Shown: positions 35,427 through 45,900 of the stretch, one piece after another
Position numbering within the stretch: the first letter of the stretch is position 1
Layout of the letters: each line of letters opens with the position of its first letter
NCBI GenBank assembly: GCA_000156115.1
Contig: DS995276.1
Coordinates: 500,017-564,016 of the forward strand
Reading direction: 5' to 3'
DNA: 64,000 nt
Source of the DNA: Rhodobacteraceae bacterium HTCC2083
Lineage (GTDB): Bacteria; Pseudomonadota; Alphaproteobacteria; Rhodobacterales; Rhodobacteraceae
Translations under genes and position numbers: made by a program
Notes under the pieces: generated by a model
What the model was told of the DNA's origin: nothing
Database searches by the model: none
What the model saw: the letters and a program-made list of their open reading frames with translations, nothing else

Positions 35427-36190
35427 GTGAGTGCGTCGAAAATCAACTTGGTTCCCGTTAAAACAAGCAAAACGTAAGTTGTTGCGTAAAACGGCTTTTC
35501 GGGCACCAAATTATGCGCTTTCACACCCAGCCACGCGCCCAAAAGCGCAAATGGGGCGAGCGCAAGGTTTACCAGCAATAGATCCAGTGTGAATATTCCA
35601 AGAATACCGTAGGCCACCGCCTTCAGCACATTGATGATCCAGAACACAAAAACTGTGTTCGCTTGATACTCGGTTTTACTAAGCTTCAAAGACAGCATAT
35701 ACATCGTAGAGGGTGGGCCTCCTGCGTGGCTAACAAAACTGGTGAACCCAGATGTCGCACCCACGATCAGGCCGACGCTATCGGGCAAAGGTCGCGACGA
35801 GATCTTCAACACCCCCCATGCACGCGCTATTTGCCAAATCACAAACAGCAGTGACATGGCACCGATCAAAAACCGGATCACGTCATCATTTGTCATGCGG
35901 TACACCAAAGCCCCGATAACGACACCCGGCACACCTCCGATCAACAATAAACGTGCAGATGGCCAATGCCACTTGCGCCAATAGGGCCGCAACGTCGCGA
36001 AGTCGATCAACATCAGCAATGGCAACATCAGCCCAAGTGCTTCGCCCGGCGTGAGCACAAGCGCCAGAATCGATGACGCCGCAAAAGCCGCACCTGACCC
36101 AAATCCGCCCTTTGAAATACCTGCAAAAATCACCGCAGGGATTGCGACAGCGAAAAAGGAAAAGTCCCAAAGCACAGCTACGTCTTTCAT
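35423..36190 (-). CDS. TauE/SafE (TSUP) family membrane transporter
   Basis: A 255-residue protein with about eight transmembrane helices and the TSUP signatures GISKGGFGSGAAFA near residue 24 and GATSGFTSFVSHAGGPPSTM near residue 148. It probably exports a small sulfur-containing or organic anion; the substrate is unknown. It is divergent from mdh, which may suggest a link to organic-acid metabolism, but this is only positional. Confidence 0.9.
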   Translation of the reverse strand: MKDVAVLWDFSFFAVAIPAVIFAGISKGGFGSGAAFAASSILALVLTPGEALGLMLPLLMLIDFATLRPYWRKWHWPSARLLLIGGVPGVVIGALVYRMTNDDVIRFLIGAMSLLFVIWQIARAWGVLKISSRPLPDSVGLIVGATSGFTSFVSHAGGPPSTMYMLSLKLSKTEYQANTVFVFWIINVLKAVAYGILGIFTLDLLLVNLALAPFALLGAWLGVKAHNLVPEKPFYATTYVLLVLTGTKLIFDALT

Positions 36191-36314
36191 TTTATACGCT
36201 TTGACATAGCTTTAGCGCGCTAAGTGGGGTCTTGCCAGCCTTCACAATCTTGACGCCGCAGCGCAGCACACTTGCGCAGCTCAGCAGAACACACTAGCCA
36301 TGCGCCAAATTTAA

Positions 36315-37295
<981 letters not shown>

Positions 37296-37318
37296 AATGA
37301 GTTTTTCTTAACAATTCG

Positions 37319-37352
37319 AAAAGCCTCGGTCTGTTTCGACCGGGGCTTTTTT
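37319..37352 (+). terminator. Rho-independent terminator of mdh
   Basis: A ten-base-pair stem (AGCCTCGGTC / GACCGGGGCT, one G-T pair) is followed by TTTTTT, about 25 bases after the mdh stop. Confidence 0.9.
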
Positions 37353-37414
37353 ACTGCATTTCATTGCAACACCGCTGAGGGTGAAAGGATATTCTCAAAA
37401 ACATAGGTTTCCTC

Positions 37415-37927
37415 TTGAAATACGTGAAATTCATAGCACCGCTTTTGCTTTTAGCGTCAACATTCGCTGCAAAAGCTGACTCTACATTTACGACGAACGT
37501 TCATCAATATGCTGTAAAAGCGGTTTGCGCATCGGAAGGTGAGCTCGCCGAAAGCGAAATTTTTGGCTTTCAAAGCACGACGATCAATCTGCACAATCCG
37601 TTCTACGAAGATACTAAACTGCGATGGAAATTGGCGGCTGCGCAGTCTGGCTACCAAGGCGAAATCTCTAAATTTATGGATACCGATCTCCGGCCTGATG
37701 GTGCCATGCGCATCGATTGCAGCCAAATCCGAAGATGGGGCGAGGAGCACAATGCGCTCGAAAATGGCGGCTTCGAAGGTTTCGTCGTCATCCAATCTGA
37801 AAACGAATTGGATGTAACTTCGTTTCACTATGCTGGCGACAAAGAAAGCGCGCGATCAGTCGAAGTAGAAACATACCAAGTACGCAAGATAACTGCTCCA
37901 GAGAGATTTTCAGTGTCACAATGGTGA
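37415..37927 (+). CDS. Secreted protein of unknown function
   Basis: This 170-residue frame starts at TTG 37415 (an in-frame GTG lies at 37424) and has a signal peptide MKYVKFIAPLLLLASTFAAK. Two cysteines (VKAVCASEG, RIDCSQIRR) may form a disulfide. The body resembles no family I can name. A weak ribosome site makes the start uncertain. It lies between the mdh terminator and the suc operon with one further small frame after it. Confidence 0.6.
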   Translation: MKYVKFIAPLLLLASTFAAKADSTFTTNVHQYAVKAVCASEGELAESEIFGFQSTTINLHNPFYEDTKLRWKLAAAQSGYQGEISKFMDTDLRPDGAMRIDCSQIRRWGEEHNALENGGFEGFVVIQSENELDVTSFHYAGDKESARSVEVETYQVRKITAPERFSVSQW

Positions 37928-37934
37928 CGCTCCG

Positions 37935-38375
37935 ATGGAGGCGTTTTCCGGTTGGACAAGCCCGCAGGGGCCAGTCCGGTTTTCTAGCGCCGCTGGCGGC
38001 CAGCATATTTCAGGTGTGCCCTGGATAACTATTGGTGGGACCGGACCAAATCTAGCGCGCTATCCGAATAGCTTTTTCTTTGTCACATTGGATTTTTGCT
38101 TGTGCGACGACGGCGCGGCCAATGTGGTCGTAGATAGCCTACGAGCAGACAACTACGCACAGACGTTCTTGGACGGTCAGATCTTAACACCGAGCGTAAC
38201 AAACAACTTTGGTGGAGGTCCTGCAGGAAGCGGTTCACTTGCAGCGCTTCCTTCGGCAGGACAGCATCAACTGGTCGTTTTTGCGAGAAATTTTGGCAGC
38301 TCATCAAACACACCCACTAGATTTGGTGTTGCTTTAAGCGGCACGCTTTCCTTTGAGAACGGCTATCTCGGCTAG
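37935..38375 (+). CDS. Galactose-binding-like beta-sandwich domain protein, possibly 5' truncated
   Basis: A 146-residue frame begins seven bases after the previous stop. It contains SFFFVTLDFCLCDDGAANVV followed by DSLRADNYAQTFLDGQIL and LVVFARNFG, a pattern resembling carbohydrate-binding jelly-roll domains of secreted proteins. There is no signal peptide, which is odd for such a domain, and the ribosome site is poor. It may therefore be the surviving end of a longer gene, or be coupled to the frame before it. Confidence 0.45.
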   Translation: MEAFSGWTSPQGPVRFSSAAGGQHISGVPWITIGGTGPNLARYPNSFFFVTLDFCLCDDGAANVVVDSLRADNYAQTFLDGQILTPSVTNNFGGGPAGSGSLAALPSAGQHQLVVFARNFGSSSNTPTRFGVALSGTLSFENGYLG

Positions 38376-38435
38376 TGTGAATAGGACTTGGTTCAAATTT
38401 CGCTTTGATTCTTGGGTGTTTCACATCTAGTTGAA

Positions 38436-38472
38436 ATTTGTGATCACAGTATCAAATCGTGTGATCACAAAT
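38436..38472. promoter_or_regulatory. Double TGTGATCACA operator upstream of sucC
   Basis: Perfect palindromes TGTGATCACA lie at 38439-38448 and 38460-38469, centres 21 bp apart, flanked by ATT on the left and AAT on the right. The element is 101-131 bases upstream of the sucC start in a 194-base gap that otherwise holds only promoter-like AT-rich sequence. It copies the arrangement in front of sdhC. Confidence 0.8.
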
Positions 38473-38569
38473 GTGCGATTTATCCGGTCTACTGCATTTT
38501 ATCGTTTAATCCGCCCTTAATATTCACACTATAGGGGCAAATAATCGAAGCAAGACGGGACCGTTTCTA

Positions 38570-39766
38570 ATGAACATCCACGAATACCAAGCCAAGGCAC
38601 TGCTCAAGAGCTATGGTGCGCCAGTTTCAGATGGCCGCGCTGTGCTCAAAGCAGAAGACGCCAAAACAGCCGCTGGCGAGATGGACGGCCCACTTTGGGT
38701 TGTTAAGGCGCAAATCCACGCAGGTGGTCGCGGCAAAGGCACCTTCAAAGAGGCCGATGCAGGCGAAAAAGGTGGCGTACGCCTCGCTTTCTCCGCCTCC
38801 GAGGCTGCTGATGAAGCTAAAAAGATGCTTGGCCGTACATTGGTCACACACCAGACTGGCCCAGCGGGCAAGCAAGTGAACCGCATCTATATCGAAGATG
38901 GCTCCGACATCGAAGCGGAGCTTTATCTCGCTCTGCTCGTGGATCGTCAAACATCGCGGATTTCCTTCGTGTGCTCCACAGAGGGTGGCATGGACATCGA
39001 AGAAGTTGCAGCAGCAACGCCTGAGAAAATCATCAGCTTTTCCGTTGATCCCGCGACAGGTTACCAAGCGTTCCACGGTCGCCGCATCGCATTTGAGCTC
39101 GGCCTCAAAGGCGCGCAGGTAAAACAGTGCGTTAAGCTGATGGGTCAACTTTACCAAGCCTTCGTTGAGAAGGACATGGAGCAACTGGAGATCAACCCGT
39201 TGATCGTTCTGGAAGGCTCTGGCGATCTTAAGGTTCTCGACGCGAAGGTCGGTTTCGACGGCAACGCACTTTATCGCCACGCCGACATAATGGCACTGCG
39301 CGATGAGACAGAAGAAGACAGCAAAGAGCTGGAGGCATCCAAGTATGACCTCAACTACATCGCACTTGATGGCGAAATCGGCTGCATGGTCAACGGTGCA
39401 GGTCTCGCGATGGCGACGATGGACATCATCAAACTTTATGGTGCAGAACCTGCAAACTTCCTCGACGTAGGCGGCGGCGCTACCAAAGAGAAGGTGACAG
39501 AGGCCTTCAAAATCATCACCTCCGACCCACAGGTCAAAGGCATCCTCGTGAACATCTTCGGCGGCATCATGCGCTGCGATGTGATCGCGGAAGGCGTTGT
39601 CGCTGCGGTGAAAGAAGTCGGTCTGCAAGTTCCACTTGTTGTGCGCTTAGAGGGCACAAACGTGGAAGAAGGCAAAGCAATCATCAACAACTCCGACGTT
39701 GACGTGATTGCAGCGGACGACCTGAAAGACGGTGCACAGAAAATCGTCAAAGCGGTGAAAGGATAA
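38570..39766 (+). CDS. sucC: Succinate--CoA ligase, beta subunit
   Basis: SucC with SucD interconverts succinyl-CoA and succinate with substrate-level ATP/GTP formation. The 398-residue protein has the ATP-grasp N-terminus [20 protein letters not shown] and [13 protein letters not shown] near residue 46, EINPLIVL near residue 206 with metal-binding residues, and the CoA-ligase domain [18 protein letters not shown] near residue 297. It opens the operon sucC-sucD-DUF805-sucA-sucB, four bases before sucD. Confidence 0.98.
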   Translation: MNIHEYQAKALLKSYGAPVSDGRAVLKAEDAKTAAGEMDGPLWVVKAQIHAGGRGKGTFKEADAGEKGGVRLAFSASEAADEAKKMLGRTLVTHQTGPAGKQVNRIYIEDGSDIEAELYLALLVDRQTSRISFVCSTEGGMDIEEVAAATPEKIISFSVDPATGYQAFHGRRIAFELGLKGAQVKQCVKLMGQLYQAFVEKDMEQLEINPLIVLEGSGDLKVLDAKVGFDGNALYRHADIMALRDETEEDSKELEASKYDLNYIALDGEIGCMVNGAGLAMATMDIIKLYGAEPANFLDVGGGATKEKVTEAFKIITSDPQVKGILVNIFGGIMRCDVIAEGVVAAVKEVGLQVPLVVRLEGTNVEEGKAIINNSDVDVIAADDLKDGAQKIVKAVKG

Positions 39767-39770
39767 TCCC

Positions 39771-40652
39771 ATGGCTGTTCTCGTAGACGAAAACACAAAA
39801 GTAATTTGCCAAGGCCTCACAGGTTCGCAAGGTACATTCCACTCCGAGCAAGCGATTGCATATGGCACAAAGATGGTCGGTGGCGTGACACCCGGCAAGG
39901 GCGGTACCACGCATCTTGACCTGCCGGTCTTCAACTCCGTGCACGAAGCACGTCACGTGACCGAAGCGAACGCATCGGTAATCTACGTACCTCCTCCCTT
40001 CGCGGCGGATTCAATCCTAGAGGCGATCGACGCCGAAATGGAATTGATCGTGTGCATCACCGAAGGCATTCCAGTGCTCGACATGATGCGTGTTCAGCGC
40101 GCTCTTGAAGGCTCTTCTTCGCGTCTTATCGGACCTAACTGCCCAGGCGTGATCACACCTGACGCTTGCAAAATCGGCATTATGCCGGGTCACATCCACA
40201 AGCGCGGCTCTTGCGGCGTTGTTTCCCGCTCCGGCACGCTAACGTATGAAGCAGTTAAGCAAACGACGGATCTTGGTCTTGGCCAATCCTCTGCTGTCGG
40301 CATCGGTGGCGATCCGATCAAAGGCACAGAGCACATCGACGTGCTGGAAATGTTCCTCGGGGATCCAGAAACACAGTCCATCATCATGATTGGTGAAATC
40401 GGTGGTTCTGCTGAGGAAGAAGCAGCGCAGTTCCTTGCGGATGAGAAGAAAAAGGGCCGTTGGAAACCAACAGCTGGATTCATCGCAGGTCGCACCGCCC
40501 CTCCCGGCCGCCGCATGGGCCACGCTGGCGCGATTGTCGCTGGTGGCAAAGGTGGAGCCGAGGACAAGATCGAAGCTATGCGCTCTGCTGGTATCGTTGT
40601 GGCAGACAGCCCCGCAACACTCGGCGAAGCCGTGATCGAAGCGATCGGTTAA
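39771..40652 (+). CDS. sucD: Succinate--CoA ligase, alpha subunit
   Basis: SucD binds CoA and carries the phosphohistidine. The 293-residue protein shows [19 protein letters not shown] at the start, [11 protein letters not shown] near residue 121, [13 protein letters not shown] near residue 146 and [20 protein letters not shown] near residue 240, with the phosphorylated histidine in RMGHAGA. Its stop overlaps the next start (TAATG). Confidence 0.98.
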   Translation: MAVLVDENTKVICQGLTGSQGTFHSEQAIAYGTKMVGGVTPGKGGTTHLDLPVFNSVHEARHVTEANASVIYVPPPFAADSILEAIDAEMELIVCITEGIPVLDMMRVQRALEGSSSRLIGPNCPGVITPDACKIGIMPGHIHKRGSCGVVSRSGTLTYEAVKQTTDLGLGQSSAVGIGGDPIKGTEHIDVLEMFLGDPETQSIIMIGEIGGSAEEEAAQFLADEKKKGRWKPTAGFIAGRTAPPGRRMGHAGAIVAGGKGGAEDKIEAMRSAGIVVADSPATLGEAVIEAIG

Positions 40653-41242
40653 TGTCCTTCACGGACGCCATAAAGACGTGCTTTCGCAAGTACGTCACAT
40701 TCTCGGGCCGCGCCACGCGGGCCGAGTTTTGGAATTTCGTTTTGTTTATGCTGATAGCTAGCATTGCGCTGACAATTGTGAACTCAATCATATTCGGACC
40801 GACAATTCTCCAAAACGTATCTGTGACTATCAACAGTGCTGGCGAGCAAACTCAGTCGAACTCAATCACAAAGCAATACAACGCTGGATGGCTCGGGACG
40901 TTTTTCCCGATCGCAGTGTTTCTACCCGCTTTGTCCGTCACCATCCGCAGGCTGCAAGATACTGGAAGAAACTTTAGGCACTTGCTCATCCCGATTGGAT
41001 GCGCAGGCCTTAGTGCCACTATATTTTTTGCGACGTCTAAATCAATACCAATTGATACGAGTATGTTTCCCGATCCATCTACGATGCCAACTTCGCTCCG
41101 AATGCCAGGCAATATTCCTGTCATGATAGGTTTGGCGTTACTGACGTTCGCGTCTTATGTTTTTTTCCTGATCTGGCTTTGCAATAGCTCGGAACCAACG
41201 ACAAACGAATTCGGTCCTTACCCTCGCGAGGTGTCTTCATGA
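40652..41242 (+). CDS. DUF805 family membrane protein inside the suc operon
   Basis: A 196-residue inner-membrane protein with the DUF805 pattern: KYVTFSGRATRAEFWNFVLF at the N-terminus and RRLQDTGRNFRHLL near residue 98, with about four hydrophobic helices. Function unknown. The start is fixed by TAATG overlap with sucD and the stop by ATGA overlap with sucA, so it is translationally coupled on both sides between succinyl-CoA ligase and 2-oxoglutarate dehydrogenase. Confidence 0.88.
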   Translation: MSFTDAIKTCFRKYVTFSGRATRAEFWNFVLFMLIASIALTIVNSIIFGPTILQNVSVTINSAGEQTQSNSITKQYNAGWLGTFFPIAVFLPALSVTIRRLQDTGRNFRHLLIPIGCAGLSATIFFATSKSIPIDTSMFPDPSTMPTSLRMPGNIPVMIGLALLTFASYVFFLIWLCNSSEPTTNEFGPYPREVSS

Positions 41243-44199
41243 ATGACCAAAGCCCCAACGACGTGTTTCACGCCTCCTCTTTCATGCAAGGCCATAACGC
41301 CGAGTATCTAGAGCAGCTTTATGCGCAATATGCTAGCGATCCCAATGCGGTTGACGCGGCATGGCAGGACTTCTTTTCCCAGCTTGGCGATGCTGAATTA
41401 GACGTGAAGGCTGAGGCCGCTGGCCCCTCTTGGGCGCGCGCTGATTGGCCCCCTGTTCCAAATGACGACCTAACAGCCGCGCTTGATGGTCAGTGGCCAG
41501 CGCAGCCTGAGACAAAAGCAGCGGGCGACAAGATCAAAGCGCAAGCCGCCTCCAAAGGCGTTGAAGTCAGCGACGAGGCGATCAAACGCGCGGTGCTCGA
41601 CTCCATCCGTGCGCTGATGATCATTCGCGCTTATCGCATCCGTGGTCACCTTGCTGCAGATCTTGACCCACTCGGCATGCGTGAAGCCTCCAATCATCCT
41701 GAGCTGGACCCGAAGTCCTATGGCTTCACCGACGCAGATATGGATCGCCCGATATTCATCGACAACGTTTTGGGTCTGCAAATCGCATCGATGCGCCAGA
41801 TCGTAGAGATCGTAAAACGCACCTATTGCGGCACATTCGCGCTGCAATACATGCATATTTCTGATCCGGAAGAAGCGAGTTGGCTGAAAGAGCGCATCGA
41901 GGGCTTGGGCAAAGAGATCCAGTTCTCGCGCGAGGGTCGCAAAGCGATCCTCAACAAGATGGTTGAGGCCGAAGGTTTTGAGAAATTCCTCCATGTGAAA
42001 TACATGGGCACCAAGCGTTTCGGCCTTGATGGCGGCGAAAGCCTGATCCCTGCGATGGAGCAAATCATCAAACGCGGGGGCGCTTTGGGCGTTCAAGATA
42101 TCGTCATCGGCATGCCCCATCGTGGGCGCTTATCCGTTCTTGCAAACGTGATGAGCAAACCCTACCGCGCCATTTTCAACGAGTTTCAAGGCGGCAGCTT
42201 CAAGCCTGAGGATGTGGACGGCTCTGGGGACGTAAAATATCACCTTGGTGCCAGCTCTGATCGTGAATTTGACGGCAACAATGTGCACCTTTCGCTGACT
42301 GCGAACCCCTCACACCTTGAGGCCGTAAACCCTGTAGTCATAGGGAAAGTGCGTGCCAAGCAAGACCAGCTCAACGATAAGGAGCGGATCAAAGTGATGC
42401 CGATCCTACTGCACGGCGATGCGGCATTCGCGGGTCAAGGCGTTGTTGCGGAGTGTTTTGCGCTCTCCGGCCTGCGCGGCCATAAAACTGGCGGCACGAT
42501 GCACATCGTTGTGAACAACCAGATCGGTTTCACCACGGCTCCGCATTTCTCACGCTCCTCGCCCTATCCAACAGACAACGCTTTGGTTGTGGAAAGCCCG
42601 ATTTTCCACGTCAACGGCGATGATCCAGAGGCGGTTGTTCACGCCGCGAAAGTCGCGACTGAGTTCCGCCAAAAGTTCCACAAAGACGTCGTTATCGACA
42701 TTATTTGCTACCGCCGCTTTGGTCACAATGAAGGGGATGAACCTATGTTCACCAACCCCGTCATGTACAAAAAGATCAAGACACATAAGACCACGCTCAG
42801 TCTTTATACAGAGCGGTTGGTTAAAGACGGTCTCATCCCAGAAGGTGAGATCGAAGATATGAAAACCGCCTTCCAAGCGCATCTAAATGATGAGTTTGAA
42901 GCCGGCAAGGATTACAAACCCAACAAGGCTGATTGGCTGGATGGCAAGTGGTCGCATCTGGATCGCCGCAAGGACGAATACCAGCGCGGCAAAACCGCGA
43001 TTGCGCCAGAAACGCTCGCCGAAGTGGGGACCGCGCTCACCAGAACCCCGGACAATTTCCCACTGCATAAAACAGTCGGGCGTTTGCTCGATGCAAAGAA
43101 GAAAATGTTCGAAAGTGGCGAGGGCTTCGATTGGGCCACGGGCGAGGCTTTAGCCTTTGGCGGATTGCTAACCGAAGGCATGGGCGTGCGCCTCGCTGGT
43201 CAAGACAGCACGCGCGGCACCTTCTCGCAGCGCCATTCGGGTTTGATCAACCAAGAAACCGAAGAGCGGTATCACCCACTCAACCACATCCGCGAAGGCC
43301 AAGCGCATTATGAAGTCATCGACTCCATGCTGTCGGAATATGCGGTCCTCGGTTTTGAGTATGGTTACTCAATGGCGGAGCCAAATGCGCTGACGCTTTG
43401 GGAAGCGCAGTTTGGTGATTTCGCCAATGGCGCGCAGATTATGTTCGACCAGTTCATCAGTTCCGGTGAAAGCAAATGGTTGCGCATGTCGGGTCTTGTT
43501 GTCCTTCTACCTCACGGTTTCGAGGGCCAAGGGCCAGAGCATTCGTCCGCTCGACTTGAGCGTTTCTTGCAAATGTGTGGTCAGGACAACTGGATCGTGG
43601 CGAACTGCACGACGCCAGCAAACTACTTCCACATTTTGCGCCGCCAGTTGCACCGTTCTTTCCGCAAACCCCTGATTTTGATGACGCCAAAATCGCTGCT
43701 ACGCCACAAGTTGGCCGTGAGCAAAGCGGAAGAGTTCACGACCGGCTCCAGCTTCCACCGTGTCCTCTGGGATGATGCGCAATACGGCAATTCGGACACA
43801 AAACTGGTTGCCGATGAGAAGATCAAACGCGTCGTCATGTGTTCAGGCAAGGTATACTATGACTTGCTCGAAGAACGAGACGCGCGCGGCCTTGATGACA
43901 CGTACATCATGCGTTTCGAGCAATTCTATCCTTTCCCTGCGAACTCTGCGGTCAAGGAATTGGGCCGCTTCAAGAACGCAGAAATGATCTGGTGTCAGGA
44001 AGAGCCCAAAAATCAAGGTGGCTGGACCTTTATGGAACCGAACCTTGAGTGGGTCTTGAACCGCATCAAAGCGAAACATGAGCGCCCTGTCTTTGCAGGT
44101 CGTTCGGCAAGTGCCTCCCCAGCGACAGGTCTGGCCAGCATTCACAAAGCACAACAAGCAGCACTCATCGACGATGCGCTGACACGGAAAGGGAAGTAA
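41239..44199 (+). CDS. sucA: 2-oxoglutarate dehydrogenase E1 component
   Basis: SucA is the thiamine-diphosphate decarboxylase of the 2-oxoglutarate dehydrogenase complex. At 986 residues it has the usual length. The short N-terminal E2-binding segment (YLEQLYAQYASDPNAVDAAW) is present. GMPHRGRLSVLANVMSKP near residue 291, HGDAAFAGQGVVAE near residue 392 and NNQIGFTT near residue 425 form the cofactor and magnesium site; HGFEGQGPEHSSARLERFLQ near residue 755 is the second-half active-site loop. It directly precedes sucB. Confidence 0.98.
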   Translation: MNDQSPNDVFHASSFMQGHNAEYLEQLYAQYASDPNAVDAAWQDFFSQLGDAELDVKAEAAGPSWARADWPPVPNDDLTAALDGQWPAQPETKAAGDKIKAQAASKGVEVSDEAIKRAVLDSIRALMIIRAYRIRGHLAADLDPLGMREASNHPELDPKSYGFTDADMDRPIFIDNVLGLQIASMRQIVEIVKRTYCGTFALQYMHISDPEEASWLKERIEGLGKEIQFSREGRKAILNKMVEAEGFEKFLHVKYMGTKRFGLDGGESLIPAMEQIIKRGGALGVQDIVIGMPHRGRLSVLANVMSKPYRAIFNEFQGGSFKPEDVDGSGDVKYHLGASSDREFDGNNVHLSLTANPSHLEAVNPVVIGKVRAKQDQLNDKERIKVMPILLHGDAAFAGQGVVAECFALSGLRGHKTGGTMHIVVNNQIGFTTAPHFSRSSPYPTDNALVVESPIFHVNGDDPEAVVHAAKVATEFRQKFHKDVVIDIICYRRFGHNEGDEPMFTNPVMYKKIKTHKTTLSLYTERLVKDGLIPEGEIEDMKTAFQAHLNDEFEAGKDYKPNKADWLDGKWSHLDRRKDEYQRGKTAIAPETLAEVGTALTRTPDNFPLHKTVGRLLDAKKKMFESGEGFDWATGEALAFGGLLTEGMGVRLAGQDSTRGTFSQRHSGLINQETEERYHPLNHIREGQAHYEVIDSMLSEYAVLGFEYGYSMAEPNALTLWEAQFGDFANGAQIMFDQFISSGESKWLRMSGLVVLLPHGFEGQGPEHSSARLERFLQMCGQDNWIVANCTTPANYFHILRRQLHRSFRKPLILMTPKSLLRHKLAVSKAEEFTTGSSFHRVLWDDAQYGNSDTKLVADEKIKRVVMCSGKVYYDLLEERDARGLDDTYIMRFEQFYPFPANSAVKELGRFKNAEMIWCQEEPKNQGGWTFMEPNLEWVLNRIKAKHERPVFAGRSASASPATGLASIHKAQQAALIDDALTRKGK

Positions 44200-44202
44200 C
44201 CC

Positions 44203-45690
44203 ATGAGCACAGAAATACGCGTTCCAACATTGGGCGAGTCGGTCACAGAGGCCACCGTTGCCACGTGGTTCAAAAAGCCCGGCGATGCCGTTGCTGTTGA
44301 TGAAATGCTTTGTGAGCTGGAGACTGACAAGGTTACAGTCGAAGTGCCCGCAACAGCCGCAGGTACTATGGGCGAAATCGTTGCCTCTGAAGGCACAACT
44401 GTTGGCGTTGATGCTCTGCTCGCGACCATCGTTGAAGGATCTGGTGCCGTGAGTGCGCCCGCCAAACCCGCGAAAGCCGCAGCGAAATCAGACAGTGCCG
44501 CGGCAAGCGTTGATGTCATGGTACCAACTTTAGGTGAATCTGTGACCGAAGCAACGGTCAGCACATGGTTCAAGAAAGTCGGCGACACGGTCGTGCAGGA
44601 CGAAATGCTCTGTGAATTGGAAACCGACAAAGTCTCCGTCGAAGTGCCAGCACCCTCTGCTGGCGTTTTGTCTGAAATTATCGCCGCGGAAGGCACAACA
44701 GTTGATGCTGCGGCCAAGCTCGCCGTCATTGGCGGCGCGACGGCCAGCGCGAGCGATGCACCAGCGGCTGCCGCAGCACCCGCTGCCAGCACAGGTGGCA
44801 AAGACGTGGAGGACGCGCCATCCGCGAAGAAAGCGATGGCCGAAGCGGGCGTTTCGCGCGATGCTGTCACAGGCTCTGGCCGCGATGGCCGCATTATGAA
44901 GGATGACGTTGCCAAAGCGCTCTCCGCAGCTCCGGCCCCCGCTGCCGCACCTGCACCAGCGCCGCGTGCCCCTGTTAGTGCCGACGATGCCTCGCGTGAG
45001 GAGCGTGTGAAGATGACACGCCTGCGCCAGACAATCGCGCGGCGCTTGAAGGAAAGCCAAAACACGGCAGCCATGCTCACCACCTATAACGAGGTCGACA
45101 TGACCGAGGTGATGGCCCTTCGCAATGAATATAAAGACCTGTTTCTTAAGAAACATGGCGTCAAATTGGGTTTCATGTCTTTCTTCACGAAGGCCTGTGT
45201 TCACGCGCTGAACGAAGTTCCCGAAGTGAACGCTGAGGTTGATGGCACTGACGTTGTTTACAAGAACTTTGTCCACATGGGTATTGCGGCGGGTACGCCA
45301 ACAGGTCTGGTCGTTCCCGTGATCCGCGATGCAGATTCAATGTCATTTGCGGGCATCGAAAAAGCGATCGCCGAAAAAGGCGCGCGCGCGCGTGACGGTA
45401 AACTGTCGATGGCAGAAATGCAGGGCGGCACCTTTACAATTTCCAACGGTGGCGTCTACGGATCGCTGATGTCTTCGCCGATCTTGAACCCGCCTCAGTC
45501 AGGCATTCTTGGCATGCACAAAATCCAGGATCGTCCCATGGCCATCAATGGTGAAGTCGTGATCCGCCCGATGATGTATCTTGCCCTGTCCTATGATCAC
45601 CGCATCGTGGATGGCAAAGGCGCGGTAACCTTCCTTGTGCGCGTCAAAGAAGCGCTCGAAGATCCCCGCCGCCTCTTGATGGATCTGTAA
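44203..45690 (+). CDS. sucB: Dihydrolipoyllysine succinyltransferase (E2) with two lipoyl domains
   Basis: The E2 core passes succinyl groups to CoA. The 495-residue protein has two lipoyl domains, with lipoylated lysines in [13 protein letters not shown] (K43) and [14 protein letters not shown] (K143), exactly 100 residues apart. A peripheral-subunit-binding domain follows ([20 protein letters not shown] near residue 207), joined by Ala/Pro-rich linkers, and then the acyltransferase domain ending in [14 protein letters not shown] with the catalytic histidine. Enterobacterial SucB has one lipoyl domain, so this is a duplicated form. It starts three bases after the sucA stop. Confidence 0.98.
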   Translation: MSTEIRVPTLGESVTEATVATWFKKPGDAVAVDEMLCELETDKVTVEVPATAAGTMGEIVASEGTTVGVDALLATIVEGSGAVSAPAKPAKAAAKSDSAAASVDVMVPTLGESVTEATVSTWFKKVGDTVVQDEMLCELETDKVSVEVPAPSAGVLSEIIAAEGTTVDAAAKLAVIGGATASASDAPAAAAAPAASTGGKDVEDAPSAKKAMAEAGVSRDAVTGSGRDGRIMKDDVAKALSAAPAPAAAPAPAPRAPVSADDASREERVKMTRLRQTIARRLKESQNTAAMLTTYNEVDMTEVMALRNEYKDLFLKKHGVKLGFMSFFTKACVHALNEVPEVNAEVDGTDVVYKNFVHMGIAAGTPTGLVVPVIRDADSMSFAGIEKAIAEKGARARDGKLSMAEMQGGTFTISNGGVYGSLMSSPILNPPQSGILGMHKIQDRPMAINGEVVIRPMMYLALSYDHRIVDGKGAVTFLVRVKEALEDPRRLLMDL

Positions 45691-45699
45691 CCTACCGCG

Positions 45700-45900
45700 A
45701 TGGCCTATTTGGACCCCAAAACGCTGACCTGCCCGCATTGTGGCTTTAGCGCCAAGGTGAATTGGGTCGTCGGAGTTGGGCCACACAGCAAACCCGGTCG
45801 GACGCCCTCGCGGCGTCTGTATCATATCGCGCCTTTCACTCATGATCCGTCGGATCGAAAAGTGGTCATTTGCCCAGAATGCGAGGCTGCTGTTGCATGA
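45700..45900 (+). CDS. Small zinc-ribbon protein
   Basis: A 66-residue cytoplasmic protein with paired CPHC and CPEC knuckles (LTCPHCGFSAKVNW and VVICPECEAAV), enough for one zinc ion. The middle is basic (KPGRTPSRRLYHIAPFTHD). No function is known. It lies nine bases after sucB, and its stop overlaps the glycosyltransferase start as ATGA. Confidence 0.75.
   Translation: MAYLDPKTLTCPHCGFSAKVNWVVGVGPHSKPGRTPSRRLYHIAPFTHDPSDRKVVICPECEAAVA

Noticed and set aside
38627-39628. Minus-strand open frame (333 codons) opposite sucC
   Set aside because: Antisense shadow of sucC with Cys/His-rich composition and no motif.
44329-44631. Direct DNA repeat as a mobile or regulatory repeat
   Set aside because: The similarity is explained by the two lipoyl domains of SucB.
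44142-45083. Minus-strand Ala/Ser/Thr-rich frame opposite sucB
   Set aside because: Its low-complexity sequence simply reflects the Ala/Pro linkers and lipoyl repeats of sucB read backwards.
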